Assembly: GCA_963816955.1 (NCBI GenBank)
Contig: CAWFME010000004.1
Location: 744,001 to 808,000 of the forward strand
Direction: 5' to 3'
DNA length: 64,000 nt
DNA from: DATFQI01 sp963816955
GTDB lineage: Bacteria; Actinomycetota; Thermoleophilia; Solirubrobacterales; Solirubrobacteraceae
Shown here: positions 22,956 through 33,703 of the stretch, piece after piece
Layout: the number at the start of each line of letters is the position of its first letter
Numbering within the stretch: position 1 is the first letter of the stretch
Notes under the pieces: model-generated
Told to the model about the DNA's origin: nothing
What the model saw: only the letters and a program-made list of their open reading frames with translations
Database searches by the model: none
Translations under genes and position numbers: made by a program

Positions 22956-24231
22956 GTGATCGGGGCGGGGGCCGCCGGGCTCGGCGCGCTGCAGGTGCTG
23001 CAGGACGAAGGATTCTCCGTCGACTGCTTCGAGCAGGGCGATCGCATCGGCGGTCACTGGCACACGGACTACGACTGCCTGCACCTGATCACGCCGCGCG
23101 ACTCCTCGGGCTTCGAGGGACATCCGATGCCGCGCGACTATCCGCTCTTCCCGAGCCGCGACCAGATGCGCGACTACATCCTCGGCTTCGCCTCGCGCCA
23201 CGGGCTGGGCTCCCACATCCGCTTCAACACCGCGGTGACGGCGGCACGGCCGCTGGGCGCGGACGGCTCGGCGGCTGGGAGATCGTCACCACCGACGGCG
23301 AGCACCGCGCCTATGACGGCGTGATCGTCGCCAACGGGCATCTCCGGGACCCGTTCGTCCCCGACGTACCCGGGCGAGTTCGCGGGCCGCGTGCTGCACT
23401 CGGGCCACTACCGCAACCCCGATGACATCGAGGGCGACCGCGTGCTCGTGGTGGGCGCGGGCAACTCAGGCTGCGACCTCGCGGTGGACGCCGCACAGGC
23501 CGGCGCGGGAGACCTGCGTCTCGGTGCGAAACGGGCTCGTGTTCCAGCCCAAGACGCTGTACGGGCGCCCGCGCTCGGAGCTGCCGCTGCTCGCCCGCCT
23601 GCCGGTCAGGGCGCAGGAGCGCGTGACGCGCGCGCTGATCGACGTCGCCCTCGGCCGGCCGGAGCGTTACGGCCTGCCCGCGCCGGCCACGCGCAACCTC
23701 CATCGCAACCGCCCGGTCGTCAACGGGCAGCTGCTGCACTTCCTCCACCACGGCCGCATAAGGGTCGCGCCGGGTATCGAGCGCCTCGACGGCCGGGAGG
23801 TCCACTTCACCGACGGGACGTCGCGCGAGTTCGACACGATCCTCTACGCGACCGGCTTCAGGGTCGCGCTCCCGTTCCTGGAGGAGGCGCCGCTCCGGTG
23901 GGCCGACGGCGTCCCGCTGCGGGTGGCGGGGATGACCCTCCCCGTCGGCCTCGAGCGGCTGTACTTCGTCGGCCTCGCCGCCCCTCGCGGCCCGCAGCTT
24001 CCCGTCTACTCGGCCCAGACGCGGCTCGTCGCCAAGCTCCTCGCCGCCCAGGAGCGGGATGCGGGCTTCGCGCCGTCGGCGCTCTACGCGCGCTCGTCGC
24101 GGCCCGAGGCGCGGATCGACGTCCCGCGCCACGAGTGGCAGCGCGACATGGCACGCTCGCACCGGCGGATCGACCGCGTCCTCCGGCGCTCGCGCGCCGT
24201 GGCGCCGCTGCGGGCGGCGCCCGGCCGGTGA
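22956..24231 (+). pseudogene. Flavin-containing monooxygenase (FMO/Baeyer-Villiger type), frameshifted
   Basis: FAD motif VIGAGAAGLGALQVLQDEG, then FEQGDRIGGHWHTDYDCLHLITPRD, the NADPH motif VLVVGAGNSGCDLAVDA, and YATGFRVALPFLEE near the C-terminus: an FMO-like enzyme of about 425 residues. Shifts occur near 23270, 23369 and 23502; at the last two, removing one G restores VPD-YPGEFAGRVLHSGHY and AQA-ARETCVSVRNG. I begin at GTG 22956, which cuts close to the FAD motif; no better start is visible, so a further error upstream is possible. It ends 4 bp before the SDR start. Probable substrate: an organic S or N compound or ketone. Confidence 0.75.
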
Positions 24232-24235
24232 CGCC

Positions 24236-24965
24236 GTGACGGGTCGGCTCGAGGGCCGCGTGGTCATCGTCACCGGTGGCGCGCGCGGACAGGGCGCGTC
24301 GCACGCCGAGCGCCTGGCGCGCGAGGGCGCGCGCGTGATCAGCGTCGACGTCCTCGACGAAGCGGGAGAGGAGACCGCCGAGCGACTGCGCATGGACGGG
24401 TTGGACGTCGGCTACCGGCACCTCGACGTCACCGACCCCGACGGCTGGACGGCGCTCGTCGCGGGCTGCGAGCGCTTGGACGTCCTCGTCAACAACGCGG
24501 GCATCATCCACGTCGCGCCGCTGCTCGAGGAGACGCTCGAAGCGTGGAACGGGCTGCTGGCGGTCAACGCCACCGGCACGTCTGCTCGGCATGCAGGCCG
24601 CGATCCCGGCGATGCGGGCGGGCGGCGGCGGATCGATCGTCAACGTGGCCAGCATCTTCGGCGTGACCGGGTCGGAGGGGTACGTCGCCTACACGGCGAG
24701 CAAGGCGGCCATCCTCGCCATGACCAAGACGGCGGCCCTCGAGCACGCCGCCGACGGGATCCGCGTCAACGCGATCTGCCCCGGAGGCGTCTCGACGCCG
24801 ATGAACGAGAGCGAGCCCGAGGGCGGCGTCGTGCCGCTCACGCCGCTCGGGCGGCGCGCGCACGTCAGCGAGATCTCAGGCGCCGTCGCCTATCTCGCGA
24901 GCGACGACGCGAGCTTCGTCACCGGGACCGAGCTCGTCGTCGACGGCGGCTATCTCGCACGCTGA
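24236..24965 (+). pseudogene. Short-chain dehydrogenase/reductase, one frameshift
   Basis: Classical SDR: cofactor motif VVIVTGGARGQGASHAERLAREGA, LDVLVNNAGI, catalytic Ser in SIVNVASIFG and YxxxK in YVAYTASKAA, then ICPGGVSTPM and VTGTELVVDGGYLAR. About 242 residues, the usual size for FabG/3-alpha-hydroxysteroid-dehydrogenase-like enzymes. One extra T near 24583 shifts NATGT away from LLGMQAAIPAM. GTG start 4 bp after the monooxygenase stop, so probably one operon oxidising the same substrate. Confidence 0.85.
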
Positions 24966-24969
24966 CAGG

Positions 24970-24999
24970 GGCCGGGCCCGCGTTTGGCGAGACCCGGCC
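24970..24999. terminator. Probable terminator between convergent genes
   Basis: GGCCGGG ... CCCGGCC, 7-bp stem with a 16-nt loop, placed between the SDR stop and the end of the minus-strand membrane protein at 25010. Confidence 0.5.
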
Positions 25000-25009
25000 G
25001 TGATCCGAT

Positions 25010-25246
25010 CTAGCGGTTGTCGTCGTCGGTGTAGGGGTCGCGGCTACCGGACTTGGCGAGGCCGCGGCTGATCATGTAGCCGACGGTGAGGATCGTGACG
25101 TAGAGCCAGACCTGCTTGGCGCCGAGGCCGCCGGCGTCGGACTGGTCGACGATCGCTCCGGCGATCAGGACGGCGATGACCATGCCGACGAACGCCATCA
25201 GCTCGGTCGTCTTGAAGGCGGCCTTGGTCTCGGTCGACCTGCGCAC
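25010..25246 (-). CDS. Small two-helix membrane protein
   Basis: 78 residues, GTG start, with a basic N-terminus (RRSTETKAAFKTTELM), two membrane helices (FVGMVIAVLIAGAIV and VWLYVTILTVGYMISRGLA) and an acidic tail (DPYTDDDNR). Resembles the short conserved membrane proteins common in Thermoleophilia and other actinobacteria, function unknown. Upstream sequence in another frame (RKPRRSPAQRL) could belong to it if a base is wrong, given the poor quality of this stretch. Confidence 0.65.
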   Translation of the reverse strand: MRRSTETKAAFKTTELMAFVGMVIAVLIAGAIVDQSDAGGLGAKQVWLYVTILTVGYMISRGLAKSGSRDPYTDDDNR

Positions 25247-25373
25247 GGAGCCGCTGCGCCGGACTCCGGCGCGGCTTGCGGCTGACCGCAGGAGTTGCGT
25301 CCCCGGCGCGGTCCCCGAACGGACCCTTGCGGCCCGGGCGGTTCACCCGGCGGGCATCGGGTATGCCGCCGAG

Positions 25374-27453
<2,080 letters not shown>

Positions 27454-27457
<4 letters not shown>

Positions 27458-27793
27458 CCGGCGCGCTCGCGATCGGCGTGGAGCCGGGGGAGGCGGCGAC
27501 GCTGGTCGTCCTGCGCGGCGACCTCGACCTCTCCACCGCGTCCGAGCTGCGCGAGTGCCTCGTGAAGGTCATCGACGAGGGCGGCGCGGATCGTGATCGA
27601 CCTCGAGGCCGTCGACTTCCTCGACTCCGCGGGCCTGGGCATCCTCGTCGGCGGCCTCAAGCGCGCCCGCACGCAGGGCGGCGAGCTGGAGCTCGTGTGC
27701 ACCAGCCACGACGTGCTCAAGCCGCTGGAGATCACGGGACTCGACCGGGTGTTCACGATCCACCCCGGCCGCGACGCGGCGCTCGGTCGCTGA
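27454..27793 (+). pseudogene. STAS-domain anti-sigma factor antagonist, one frameshift
   Basis: About 112 residues: LAIGVEPGEAATLVVLRGDLDLSTASELRECLVKVIDEGG, then after one extra base near 27587 IVIDLEAVDFLDSAGLGILVGGLKRARTQGGELELVCTSHDVLKPLEITGLDRVFTI. The phosphorylatable Ser of RsbV/SpoIIAA proteins is in FLDSAGLG. Such proteins bind RsbW-type kinases to free a sigma factor. ATGA overlap with glgX. Last gene affected by frame damage. Confidence 0.85.
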
Positions 27794-27837
27794 CGCCGCC
27801 GGTTTCCGGGTCTCCGGCCCCGGGCAGCCCGCCGGGA

Positions 27838-28065
27838 ATGCTCGCACTGATCAGCCGCTTCTTCCTCCTCCGCCGCCTCTTCGGCCCCGGTCGTCAGCGG
27901 CGCTACCGCGGGCGGAGCCGCAGCGGCTTCTACGGGCCGTTCCCGTACCACTCGCGCCGCACGCGCGGCGGCTCGCGCGTGACCGTGTCGGGCTGCTGCC
28001 TGCCGATCCCGCTCGCCTTGGTCACGGCCATGGCGATGGGTGCGCGGCTGCTCGTGCGCCGCTGA
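27838..28065 (+). CDS. Small basic membrane-associated protein
   Basis: 75 residues: LALISRFFLLRRLFG, an Arg/Tyr-rich middle (RQRRYRGRSRSGFYGPFPYHSRRTRGG) and a C-terminal helix CCLPIPLALVTAMAMGARLLV. The basic-then-hydrophobic layout indicates membrane attachment with a nucleic-acid- or phospholipid-binding loop. No ribosome site stronger than CCGGGA. Not recognised; plausible from composition and a clean stop. Confidence 0.5.
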   Translation: MLALISRFFLLRRLFGPGRQRRYRGRSRSGFYGPFPYHSRRTRGGSRVTVSGCCLPIPLALVTAMAMGARLLVRR

Positions 28066-28071
28066 CCGGCC

Positions 28072-28428
28072 CTACATCCCGGCGATCACCGTCACCTGAC
28101 CCGGGAAGGTCACCATGATCGTCGGGCAGGGGACGGGCGCGCCGTCGGTGATGCCGGGCACGGACGGGTTGCCGAGCATGACGGGCTTGCCCATGACCAT
28201 GACCTTGGTCGAGACCGACGCGCCGGGGACCGGCAGCACGGTCGCGGTCGTGCACGGCTTGGAAGCGGGGGAGGGCGGCACCGGGCAGACGGTCGGATTG
28301 CCCGCGATGTCGCCGGCGCAGATCGCGGGCGAGCCTCCGATCATGACCTTGGTCTGCTTGGGGATGACGGTCACCGGCCCCATGTGGCAGCACTGGATGA
28401 CGGCGGAAGCATTGACGATCGGTGGCAT
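28072..28428 (-). CDS. PAAR-like protein
   Basis: 118 residues: MPPIVNASAVIQCCHMGPVTVIPKQTKVMIGGSPAICAGDIAGNPTVCPVPP, then KVMVMGKPVMLGNPSVPGITDG. Repeated Pro-Gly turns, four or more Cys and hydrophobic-polar alternation (VMIGGSPAICAGD, VMVMGKPV) match PAAR/PAAR-like spike-tip proteins of contractile injection systems and secreted toxins. No baffle, tail tube or toxin gene is present nearby, so it is an orphan. Good ribosome site AGGAG before the ATG. The family call is by pattern only. Confidence 0.6.
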   Translation of the reverse strand: MPPIVNASAVIQCCHMGPVTVIPKQTKVMIGGSPAICAGDIAGNPTVCPVPPSPASKPCTTATVLPVPGASVSTKVMVMGKPVMLGNPSVPGITDGAPVPCPTIMVTFPGQVTVIAGM

Positions 28429-28491
28429 CTGGCCTCTCCTTGGCGAACCCTCGGGCGTAGTATCGCCAGCGCAGTGCCGCGTGGCAACCAC

Positions 28492-29385
28492 ATGCCCTCC
28501 CTGGCTGGGGCGACGGAGTGGCTGGGGTCCGAGCCGCTCGGGCCCGCGGCGCTGCGCGGCCACGTCGTGCTCGTGAACTTCTGGACGCTCACGTGCATCA
28601 ACTGGCTGCGCCAGGAGCCCTACGTGCGCGCGTGGTCGCAGGCCTACCGCGACGACGGGCTGATCGTCGTCGGCGTCCACACGCCGGAGTTCTCCTTCGA
28701 GCACGACGTCGGCCTCATCCGGCTCGCGATCGAGGCGCGCGCGATCGACTACCCGGTCGCGGTCGACAGCGGCTACGCGGTCTGGAGCGCCTTCGCCAAC
28801 CACTACTGGCCGGCGCTGTACTTCGTCGACGTCGACGGCCGGATCCGCGACCAGCACTTCGGCGAGGGGCGCTACGAGCGCTCCGAGCGCGTGCTCCAGG
28901 CGCTGCTCGGCATCGAGCGCGAGCCCGTCGCGGTCGAGGGGACCGGGGTGGAGGCCGCCGCCGACTGGGACCACCTCGCCACGCCCGAGACCTACCTCGG
29001 CACCGGGCGCGGCGAGCGCCGCGTCCACCAGCTCCCGGAGCGCCTGCGCCTGAACCACTGGGCGCTCGCCGGTGACTGGACCGTCGGGCCCGAGAAGGTC
29101 GCGCTCGAGCAGGGCGCCGGGAGCATCGCCTTCCGCTTCCACGCGCGCGACGCGCACGCCGTGCTGTCGCGGCGCGCCCGGGGGCCGGTGCCGTTCCGCG
29201 TGCGCCTCGACGGCGAGCCGCCCGGCGCGGCGGCCGGCGTCGACGTCGACAAGGCCGGCGACGGCGTGCTGCGCGAGGGCCGCATGTACCAGCTCGTGCG
29301 TGAGCCGGAGACGGTCCGCGAGCGGACGCTCGAGCTCTCCTTCCCGTCGCCCGGCGCCGAGGCGTACTCGTTCACGTTCGGCTAG
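28492..29385 (+). CDS. Thioredoxin/TlpA-like protein with DipZ-type C-terminal domain
   Basis: 297 residues. Residues about 1-150 are a TlpA/redoxin fold: VVLVNFWTLTCINWLRQEPYVRAWSQAYRDDGLIVVGVHTPEFSFE and YPVAVDSGYAVWSAFANHYWPALYFVDVDGRIRDQHFGEG. The rest is a beta-sandwich as in the C-terminus of mycobacterial DipZ (WALAGDWTVGPEKVALEQG). The resolving cysteine of CxxC is replaced (CINW), so it cannot act as a standard dithiol oxidoreductase. No signal peptide, unlike DipZ. ATG 28492 is chosen from homology; a GTG at 28477 is possible. Confidence 0.8.
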   Translation: MPSLAGATEWLGSEPLGPAALRGHVVLVNFWTLTCINWLRQEPYVRAWSQAYRDDGLIVVGVHTPEFSFEHDVGLIRLAIEARAIDYPVAVDSGYAVWSAFANHYWPALYFVDVDGRIRDQHFGEGRYERSERVLQALLGIEREPVAVEGTGVEAAADWDHLATPETYLGTGRGERRVHQLPERLRLNHWALAGDWTVGPEKVALEQGAGSIAFRFHARDAHAVLSRRARGPVPFRVRLDGEPPGAAAGVDVDKAGDGVLREGRMYQLVREPETVRERTLELSFPSPGAEAYSFTFG

Positions 29386-29424
29386 CGCGGGACCGCTTGC
29401 GCCCCCGGCCACGTATTGGGGGCG

Positions 29425-30435
29425 ATGCGTGTCGCAGCGGCCGTCCTCCTCGCCGGGCTGTTCCTCTCGTCGTGCGGCGCGGAGGAGGAGCGGCCGGCGC
29501 CCGCCGCGGCCGAGGCGGCGGCGGGCATGACGCGCTTCACCGATGAGCGGCGCGGGTTCGAGGTCACGTTCCCGAGCGCGTGGATGCGGGCGGAGGAGGT
29601 GCTCACGCCGGCGCTCGGCGACCCGCGCGAGATCCTCTCCGTCGGCACGGTCGAGCCGGTCGCGAACGGTGGGGCGAGCTCGTGCGCGCAGCACCCGGTC
29701 GAGACGATGGCGCGGGTCGGGCCGCGCGACGCGTTCGTGACGATCCAGGAGCGCGGGAACCAGCTCTCGAGCGAGATGCGGCCCGGGCCGCCGCAGCTCG
29801 GCACGGTGGACCCGGACGACAGCGAGCTTCCGGCGTGCCTGCACCGCGACGTGCCGTTCCGGACGTACTGGATGCCGTTCCAGCTCGGCGGCCGCGGGTT
29901 CTACGCCAACGCGGCCCTCGGCGACGACGCGACGCCGGAGCTGCGGGCGCAGCTGCAGGCCGTGCTCGACTCGTTCGAGGTCCGTGCGTCGGTCGTCGAG
30001 GACGACCGCCAGCGCGGGGTGCGCTTCTCCTATCCGGCGCCGTGGCGGATCTACCCGTTCGCGCTCACCGGGATCCCGCTGATCCACCAGATCGCGCTCG
30101 GCACCTTCCCGCTGGATCAGGACGAGCCCGATCCCAACTGCGATCCGAGGACGGCGCTGGGGGCGATGGGCGACGACGGGGGCCTGCTGTACGCGTTCGA
30201 GGTCACAGACCTCACGGAGGCGCAGAAGGACCGCATCCCGCGCCGGACCGCGCGGTTCGAGCTGCCCACGCACGAGCCCGTGGCGTACGAGTGCCTGGGC
30301 ATGAGCTACAGGGTCTCCTGGCGCGAGCCGGTCAGCGACCGGGTCTTCCAGGCGCACCTATACGGCCCGCGGCGATGGGTTCAGCAGGCACTCGGCATCC
30401 TCGACACGTTCGAGGTCTCCCGCCAGGGCGGGTAG
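29425..30435 (+). CDS. Putative lipoprotein, two-domain
   Basis: 336 residues. Signal with lipobox LLAGLFLSSC. The mature part contains two similar modules, each beginning with a FEVTFPSAWMR or VRFSYPAPWRIYPF segment and ending near LDSFEV or LDTFEVSRQ, the pattern of PsbP/Mog1-like domains seen in many actinobacterial lipoproteins. Acts on the outer face of the membrane. Function unknown. A sigma/anti-sigma pair follows after only 7 bp and might be co-expressed. Confidence 0.7.
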   Translation: MRVAAAVLLAGLFLSSCGAEEERPAPAAAEAAAGMTRFTDERRGFEVTFPSAWMRAEEVLTPALGDPREILSVGTVEPVANGGASSCAQHPVETMARVGPRDAFVTIQERGNQLSSEMRPGPPQLGTVDPDDSELPACLHRDVPFRTYWMPFQLGGRGFYANAALGDDATPELRAQLQAVLDSFEVRASVVEDDRQRGVRFSYPAPWRIYPFALTGIPLIHQIALGTFPLDQDEPDPNCDPRTALGAMGDDGGLLYAFEVTDLTEAQKDRIPRRTARFELPTHEPVAYECLGMSYRVSWREPVSDRVFQAHLYGPRRWVQQALGILDTFEVSRQGG

Positions 30436-30442
30436 GTTTGCG

Positions 30443-31030
30443 GTGCTCACCGTGTCCGGATCTGGACAGCTCGCCGTCGACGCGAGGCGCGCGCTGACCG
30501 CGCGGGTCCGGAGCGATGCGGCGCTCGTCCGCGCCGCCCAGAGCGGCTCGGCGGGCGCGTTCGACGAGCTGTTCGCCCGCCACTGGCCGCGCGCCTACCG
30601 CGCGGCGTGCCTCGTCTGCGGCGACGCCGACGCGGCCGAGGACGTCACGCAGGAGGCGTTCCTGTCGGCGATCCGGGCGCTGGACCGCTTCGACCGCCGG
30701 CGCCCGTTCGGGCCGTGGCTGCACCGGATCGTCGTCAACCGCGCGATCGACCACACGCGCGCGCGGGCGCTGCGGCGCGAGGTTGCCGAGGAGCGCGCGC
30801 CCGAGCCCGCCGCGCCCGAGCCCGCCGCGCCCGACGAGGAGCTCCTGCAGGCGCTGACCGCGCTCGGGGTGGAGCAGCGCGCCGTCGTCGTGCTGCGCCA
30901 CCTGCTCGGCTACGGGCCGGCGGAGATCGCGAAGCTGCTGGACCTGCCGCGGGGCACCGTCAACTCCCGCCTGCGCCGCGGGCTCGACTCGCTGGCCAGC
31001 GAGCTGGACGCCGGAAGGGTGCTGCGATGA
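30443..31030 (+). CDS. ECF RNA polymerase sigma factor
   Basis: 195 residues. Region 2: AGAFDELFARHWPRAYRAACLVCGDADAAEDVTQEAFLSAIRALDRFDRRRPFGPWLHRIVVNRAIDHTR. Region 4: LTALGVEQRAVVVLRHLLGYGPAEIAKLLDLPRGTVNSRLRRGLDSL. A duplicated PEPAAPEPAAP linker lies between. GTG start at 30443. Its stop overlaps the ATG of the next gene, the presumed anti-sigma, by ATGA. Confidence 0.9.
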   Translation: MLTVSGSGQLAVDARRALTARVRSDAALVRAAQSGSAGAFDELFARHWPRAYRAACLVCGDADAAEDVTQEAFLSAIRALDRFDRRRPFGPWLHRIVVNRAIDHTRARALRREVAEERAPEPAAPEPAAPDEELLQALTALGVEQRAVVVLRHLLGYGPAEIAKLLDLPRGTVNSRLRRGLDSLASELDAGRVLR

Positions 31031-32190
31031 GCGCCGAGCGCAGGCTGCGCGACTTCAGCGCGCCGGGCGAGGCCGAGGCGCGGGCCCGCTCGCGCTCGGT
31101 GGCGGCCGCGGCGTTCGCGGACCGCGAGCCGCAGCCGCGGCGCTCGCGGCTGCGGTTGATCCCGGCGGTCGCGGCGCTCGTGGCGGTCGTCGTCGCGATC
31201 GCCGTCTCGGCGCCCGGCGACGCCGTCGCGGACTGGCTCCGCGAGCTCGTCCGCAGCGAGCGGCCGACGCCGGGCCGCGCGCCGGCGCTCACCGCGCTGC
31301 CGGCGCCCGGCCGCCTGCTGGTCACGGGGCCCGGGGGCGCGTGGGTGGTGCAGTCCGACGGCAGCTCGCGCCGGCTCGGCCCCTACGAGGACGCCTCGTG
31401 GTCGCCGCGCGGCTTGTTCGTCGCCGTCACGCGCGGGCGCAGCCTCTCGGCCGTCGAGCCCGGAGGCGCGCCGCGCTGGACGCTCGCCCGCGCCGTGCCG
31501 GTCTCCCAGCCGGTCTGGGCGCCGAGCGGCTTCCGGGTCGCCTACCGCGCCGGAGGCACGATCCGGGTGGTCGCCGGCGACGGCAGCGGCGACCGGCTGC
31601 TCGCGAGCCGTGCCGGCGCTGTCTCTCCGGCCTGGAAGCCGGACCGTGCGCGTCACCGGCTCGCCTTCGCCGACCGGCACGGCCGGATCGAGCTGCGCGA
31701 CGCCGACACGGGCCGTCGCCTGTGGCGCTCCGCCGGCGGCGCCGCGCCGGTGGACCTCGAGTGGGTCGCCGGCGGGCGCAGCCTCGCGGTGCTGCGGGGC
31801 GACGAGCTCGAGCTGCTCGACGGCGCGGGCCGGGTGCGGCGCGCGGAGCGGCTGCCCGGCCGCGCGGTGTCGGGCGCGGAGCGCCCCGGCCGGACGGACC
31901 TCGCGGTGAGCGTCGCCGGCCGCGACGGCATCGGCCGCGTGCTGCTCCTGCGCGTGCGCGGGACCCCGCCGCCGCCGCGCACATTGCTCGCCGCGCCGGG
32001 TGCGATCGGCGAGGTCGCGTTCTCCCCCGATGCGAAGACGGTCCTCGCCGTGCGGCCGGGCGTGGGGGAATGGATGTTCCTCCCGGTCGAGCGCGGCCGC
32101 GCGCGGGCGATCGGCGGCGTGGCCCGGCACTTCGATCCGCGGATGGGGCGGCCGCGCGGCATGCCGGCGGTCAGCGGCTGGGTCCGTTGA
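31027..32190 (+). CDS. Membrane-anchored anti-sigma-like protein with TolB-type propeller
   Basis: 387 residues. A short cytoplasmic region, one membrane helix (LIPAVAALVAVVVAIAVSAPGDAVADWL) at about 40-65, and an external six-bladed TolB/WD40-like propeller (WVVQSDGSSRRLGPYEDASWSPRGLFVAVT, PVWAPSGFRVAYRAGGTIRVVAGDG, EVAFSPDAKTVLAV). This is the usual partner downstream of ECF sigma genes in Thermoleophilia, sensing an extracellular cue. ATGA coupling to the sigma supports that. The cytoplasmic part is short and lacks a clear zf-HC2 motif. Confidence 0.8.
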   Translation: MSAERRLRDFSAPGEAEARARSRSVAAAAFADREPQPRRSRLRLIPAVAALVAVVVAIAVSAPGDAVADWLRELVRSERPTPGRAPALTALPAPGRLLVTGPGGAWVVQSDGSSRRLGPYEDASWSPRGLFVAVTRGRSLSAVEPGGAPRWTLARAVPVSQPVWAPSGFRVAYRAGGTIRVVAGDGSGDRLLASRAGAVSPAWKPDRARHRLAFADRHGRIELRDADTGRRLWRSAGGAAPVDLEWVAGGRSLAVLRGDELELLDGAGRVRRAERLPGRAVSGAERPGRTDLAVSVAGRDGIGRVLLLRVRGTPPPPRTLLAAPGAIGEVAFSPDAKTVLAVRPGVGEWMFLPVERGRARAIGGVARHFDPRMGRPRGMPAVSGWVR

Positions 32191-32220
32191 CGCAGAGGGG
32201 CGTAGATCAGATCCCAGGTC

Positions 32221-32590
32221 CTCATGGGATGCGCACCTCCCTCACCGGGATCGCGGTCGCGCCGGCGCCCGACTCCTACTTCGAGCTGATGCGGGCGACG
32301 ATGGCGATGCCGGGCTGGCGGCTCGCGATGAGCCGCACCTGGACCTGGCGATGCACGACGGGCGCCCGCGGCCCGAGAACCTGCTCTCCGATGACGAGCT
32401 GCGCTCGATCTCGGTCCCCGTGCGCTTCGTGTCGGGTGACGATGACGTCTATGGCCCACCCTCGATCGGTCAGCGCGCTGCCGCGCTGATGCCTGACGCC
32501 CGGGTCGACGTGGTGGCCGCGGGGCATGCGCCGTTCGTCGACGAGCCGTCGGTGGGGCGTCGGTCGGCGGGCCCGGCTCAACGATCGCTG
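32221..32590 (+). pseudogene. Remnant of alpha/beta hydrolase
   Basis: Two pieces of one alpha/beta hydrolase in different frames. First MRTSLTGIAVAPAPDSYFELMRATMAMPGWRLAM, then about one base later LDLAMHDGRPRPENLLSDDELRSISVPVRFVSGDDDVYGPPSIGQRAAALMPDARVDVVAAGHAPFVDEPSV. The second piece carries the acid loop (SGDDDVYG) and the catalytic His (GHAPFVDEP). The N-terminal half with the nucleophile elbow is missing, so this is a decayed gene, not just a base error. Confidence 0.7.
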
Positions 32591-32612
32591 CTTCGCGTGC
32601 GGTTCGCGAGGC

Positions 32613-32657
32613 CGAGTGGCATCTGCGTTCCCGTAGAGGGAACGGAAGTGCCACTCG
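32613..32657. repeat. Two-stage hairpin in gene-free region
   Basis: CGAGTGGCA pairs with TGCCACTCG (9 bp), a 4-nt internal loop on each side, then CGTTCCC pairs with GGGAACG (7 bp) around loop GTAGA. It sits in the 730-bp gap between 32190 and 32921 next to the hydrolase wreck. Candidate REP-like or mobile palindrome; I see no second copy in the window. The rest of the gap to 32920 shows nothing I can support. Confidence 0.6.
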
Positions 32658-32920
32658 ACGTGCTTGCCGCCCGCCTGAGCCTCCTCGACGAGGTCGTGCC
32701 GCCGGCTCAGCTCGCGATCCTGCGCTGGGAGTGCGGCCGCCTCGTCGACGAGCGCAACCGCGAGATGGACCGTCCGCCTGCTGCCCGACGCGCGCGCCGG
32801 TACCCGCGACGCCGTCCCGCACGTCCGCGACGAGGCCACCAACGATAACGGGTCGTCACCGGTGAGCGGCGACGCGACGCCGCCCTTGCGTTGACGCTCC
32901 GGAAGTGGGAGATTCGGGCC

Positions 32921-33703
32921 ATGCGACAGCTAACGCTTGCTTTAGCGATCGCGGGCTGTCTGGCGTGGTCAGGCTGTGGCGACCCCGAAGGCGAGGAAAC
33001 CGGCGACTCGACGTCGGGGCAGGAAACAGTCCCCGCCGGTACGCCGGCGCCCGCGGATGGATGTTCGGACCTTCACCCTCGCCGGGTGACAGCACCGTCG
33101 GAGCTGGACGGATACGTCATCTTGTGCGATCGCGAAGGCGGCCGCTCGATGACGATCGCGAACATCAGCGATGTCGTCGTCGTGGAGGCCCGGCCGGACG
33201 GGCAAGCCTGGAGTCGCAACGAGAACATCACCGAGGCGCAGGAGCCCGGATTCGCCCAGAAGGTGAGCCTGGATGTGGCCTCCGCCGGGTGCGACGGCAC
33301 GTCTTGCACCGTACCGCCGGGCACCACCTTGCAGGTCGAGGCCGACGTCCCGGTGCGGGTGGTCCTCGCCGCGCGCGAGGACGACACCGCGCTCGCGTTC
33401 GTGAGCGCGACGCTCGAGGCGCAGATCAACGCCCGGCTCGGGACACCTGGGCAGCGACGGGCTGGTCAGGTACTCACGTGCGCCCGGGAGGGGGCCGACC
33501 TCATCAGCGGCGCCACGACGTGGGAGGAGAACCTTCGCAACGCGCTTCAGGCCGGCAGCTGCGCCACGCTCGTGAAGCAGGTGGAGGGCGCAGACGAGCT
33601 CGGGCGCCCGAGGACGGACGGGTTCCTCGCACGGGCGCGCAAGTTCGCAGGGCCGGCGTTCAACGACATCGTCGTGCTCGTCGCGAAGATCGGCCCAGGA
33701 TGA
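32921..33703 (+). CDS. Putative lipoprotein of unknown function
   Basis: 260 residues. Lipobox signal peptide (LTLALAIAGCLAWSGC) followed by an acidic Thr/Ser linker, then a beta-rich domain with DGYVILCDREGGRSMTIANISDVVVVEARPD and a disulfide candidate (AGCDGTSCTVPPGTTLQVEADVPVRVVLAA). A second half (LTCAREGADLISGATTWEENLRNALQAGSCATLVKQ) looks helical. Not recognised. The stop overlaps the ATG of the metallopeptidase gene, so the two are probably expressed together and both act outside the membrane. Confidence 0.7.
   Translation: MRQLTLALAIAGCLAWSGCGDPEGEETGDSTSGQETVPAGTPAPADGCSDLHPRRVTAPSELDGYVILCDREGGRSMTIANISDVVVVEARPDGQAWSRNENITEAQEPGFAQKVSLDVASAGCDGTSCTVPPGTTLQVEADVPVRVVLAAREDDTALAFVSATLEAQINARLGTPGQRRAGQVLTCAREGADLISGATTWEENLRNALQAGSCATLVKQVEGADELGRPRTDGFLARARKFAGPAFNDIVVLVAKIGPG

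Noticed and set aside
30780..30840. PEPAAPEPAAP duplication in the ECF sigma gene as a mobile repeat
   Set aside because: A short in-frame duplication in the flexible linker between sigma regions 2 and 4, an ordinary low-complexity expansion.
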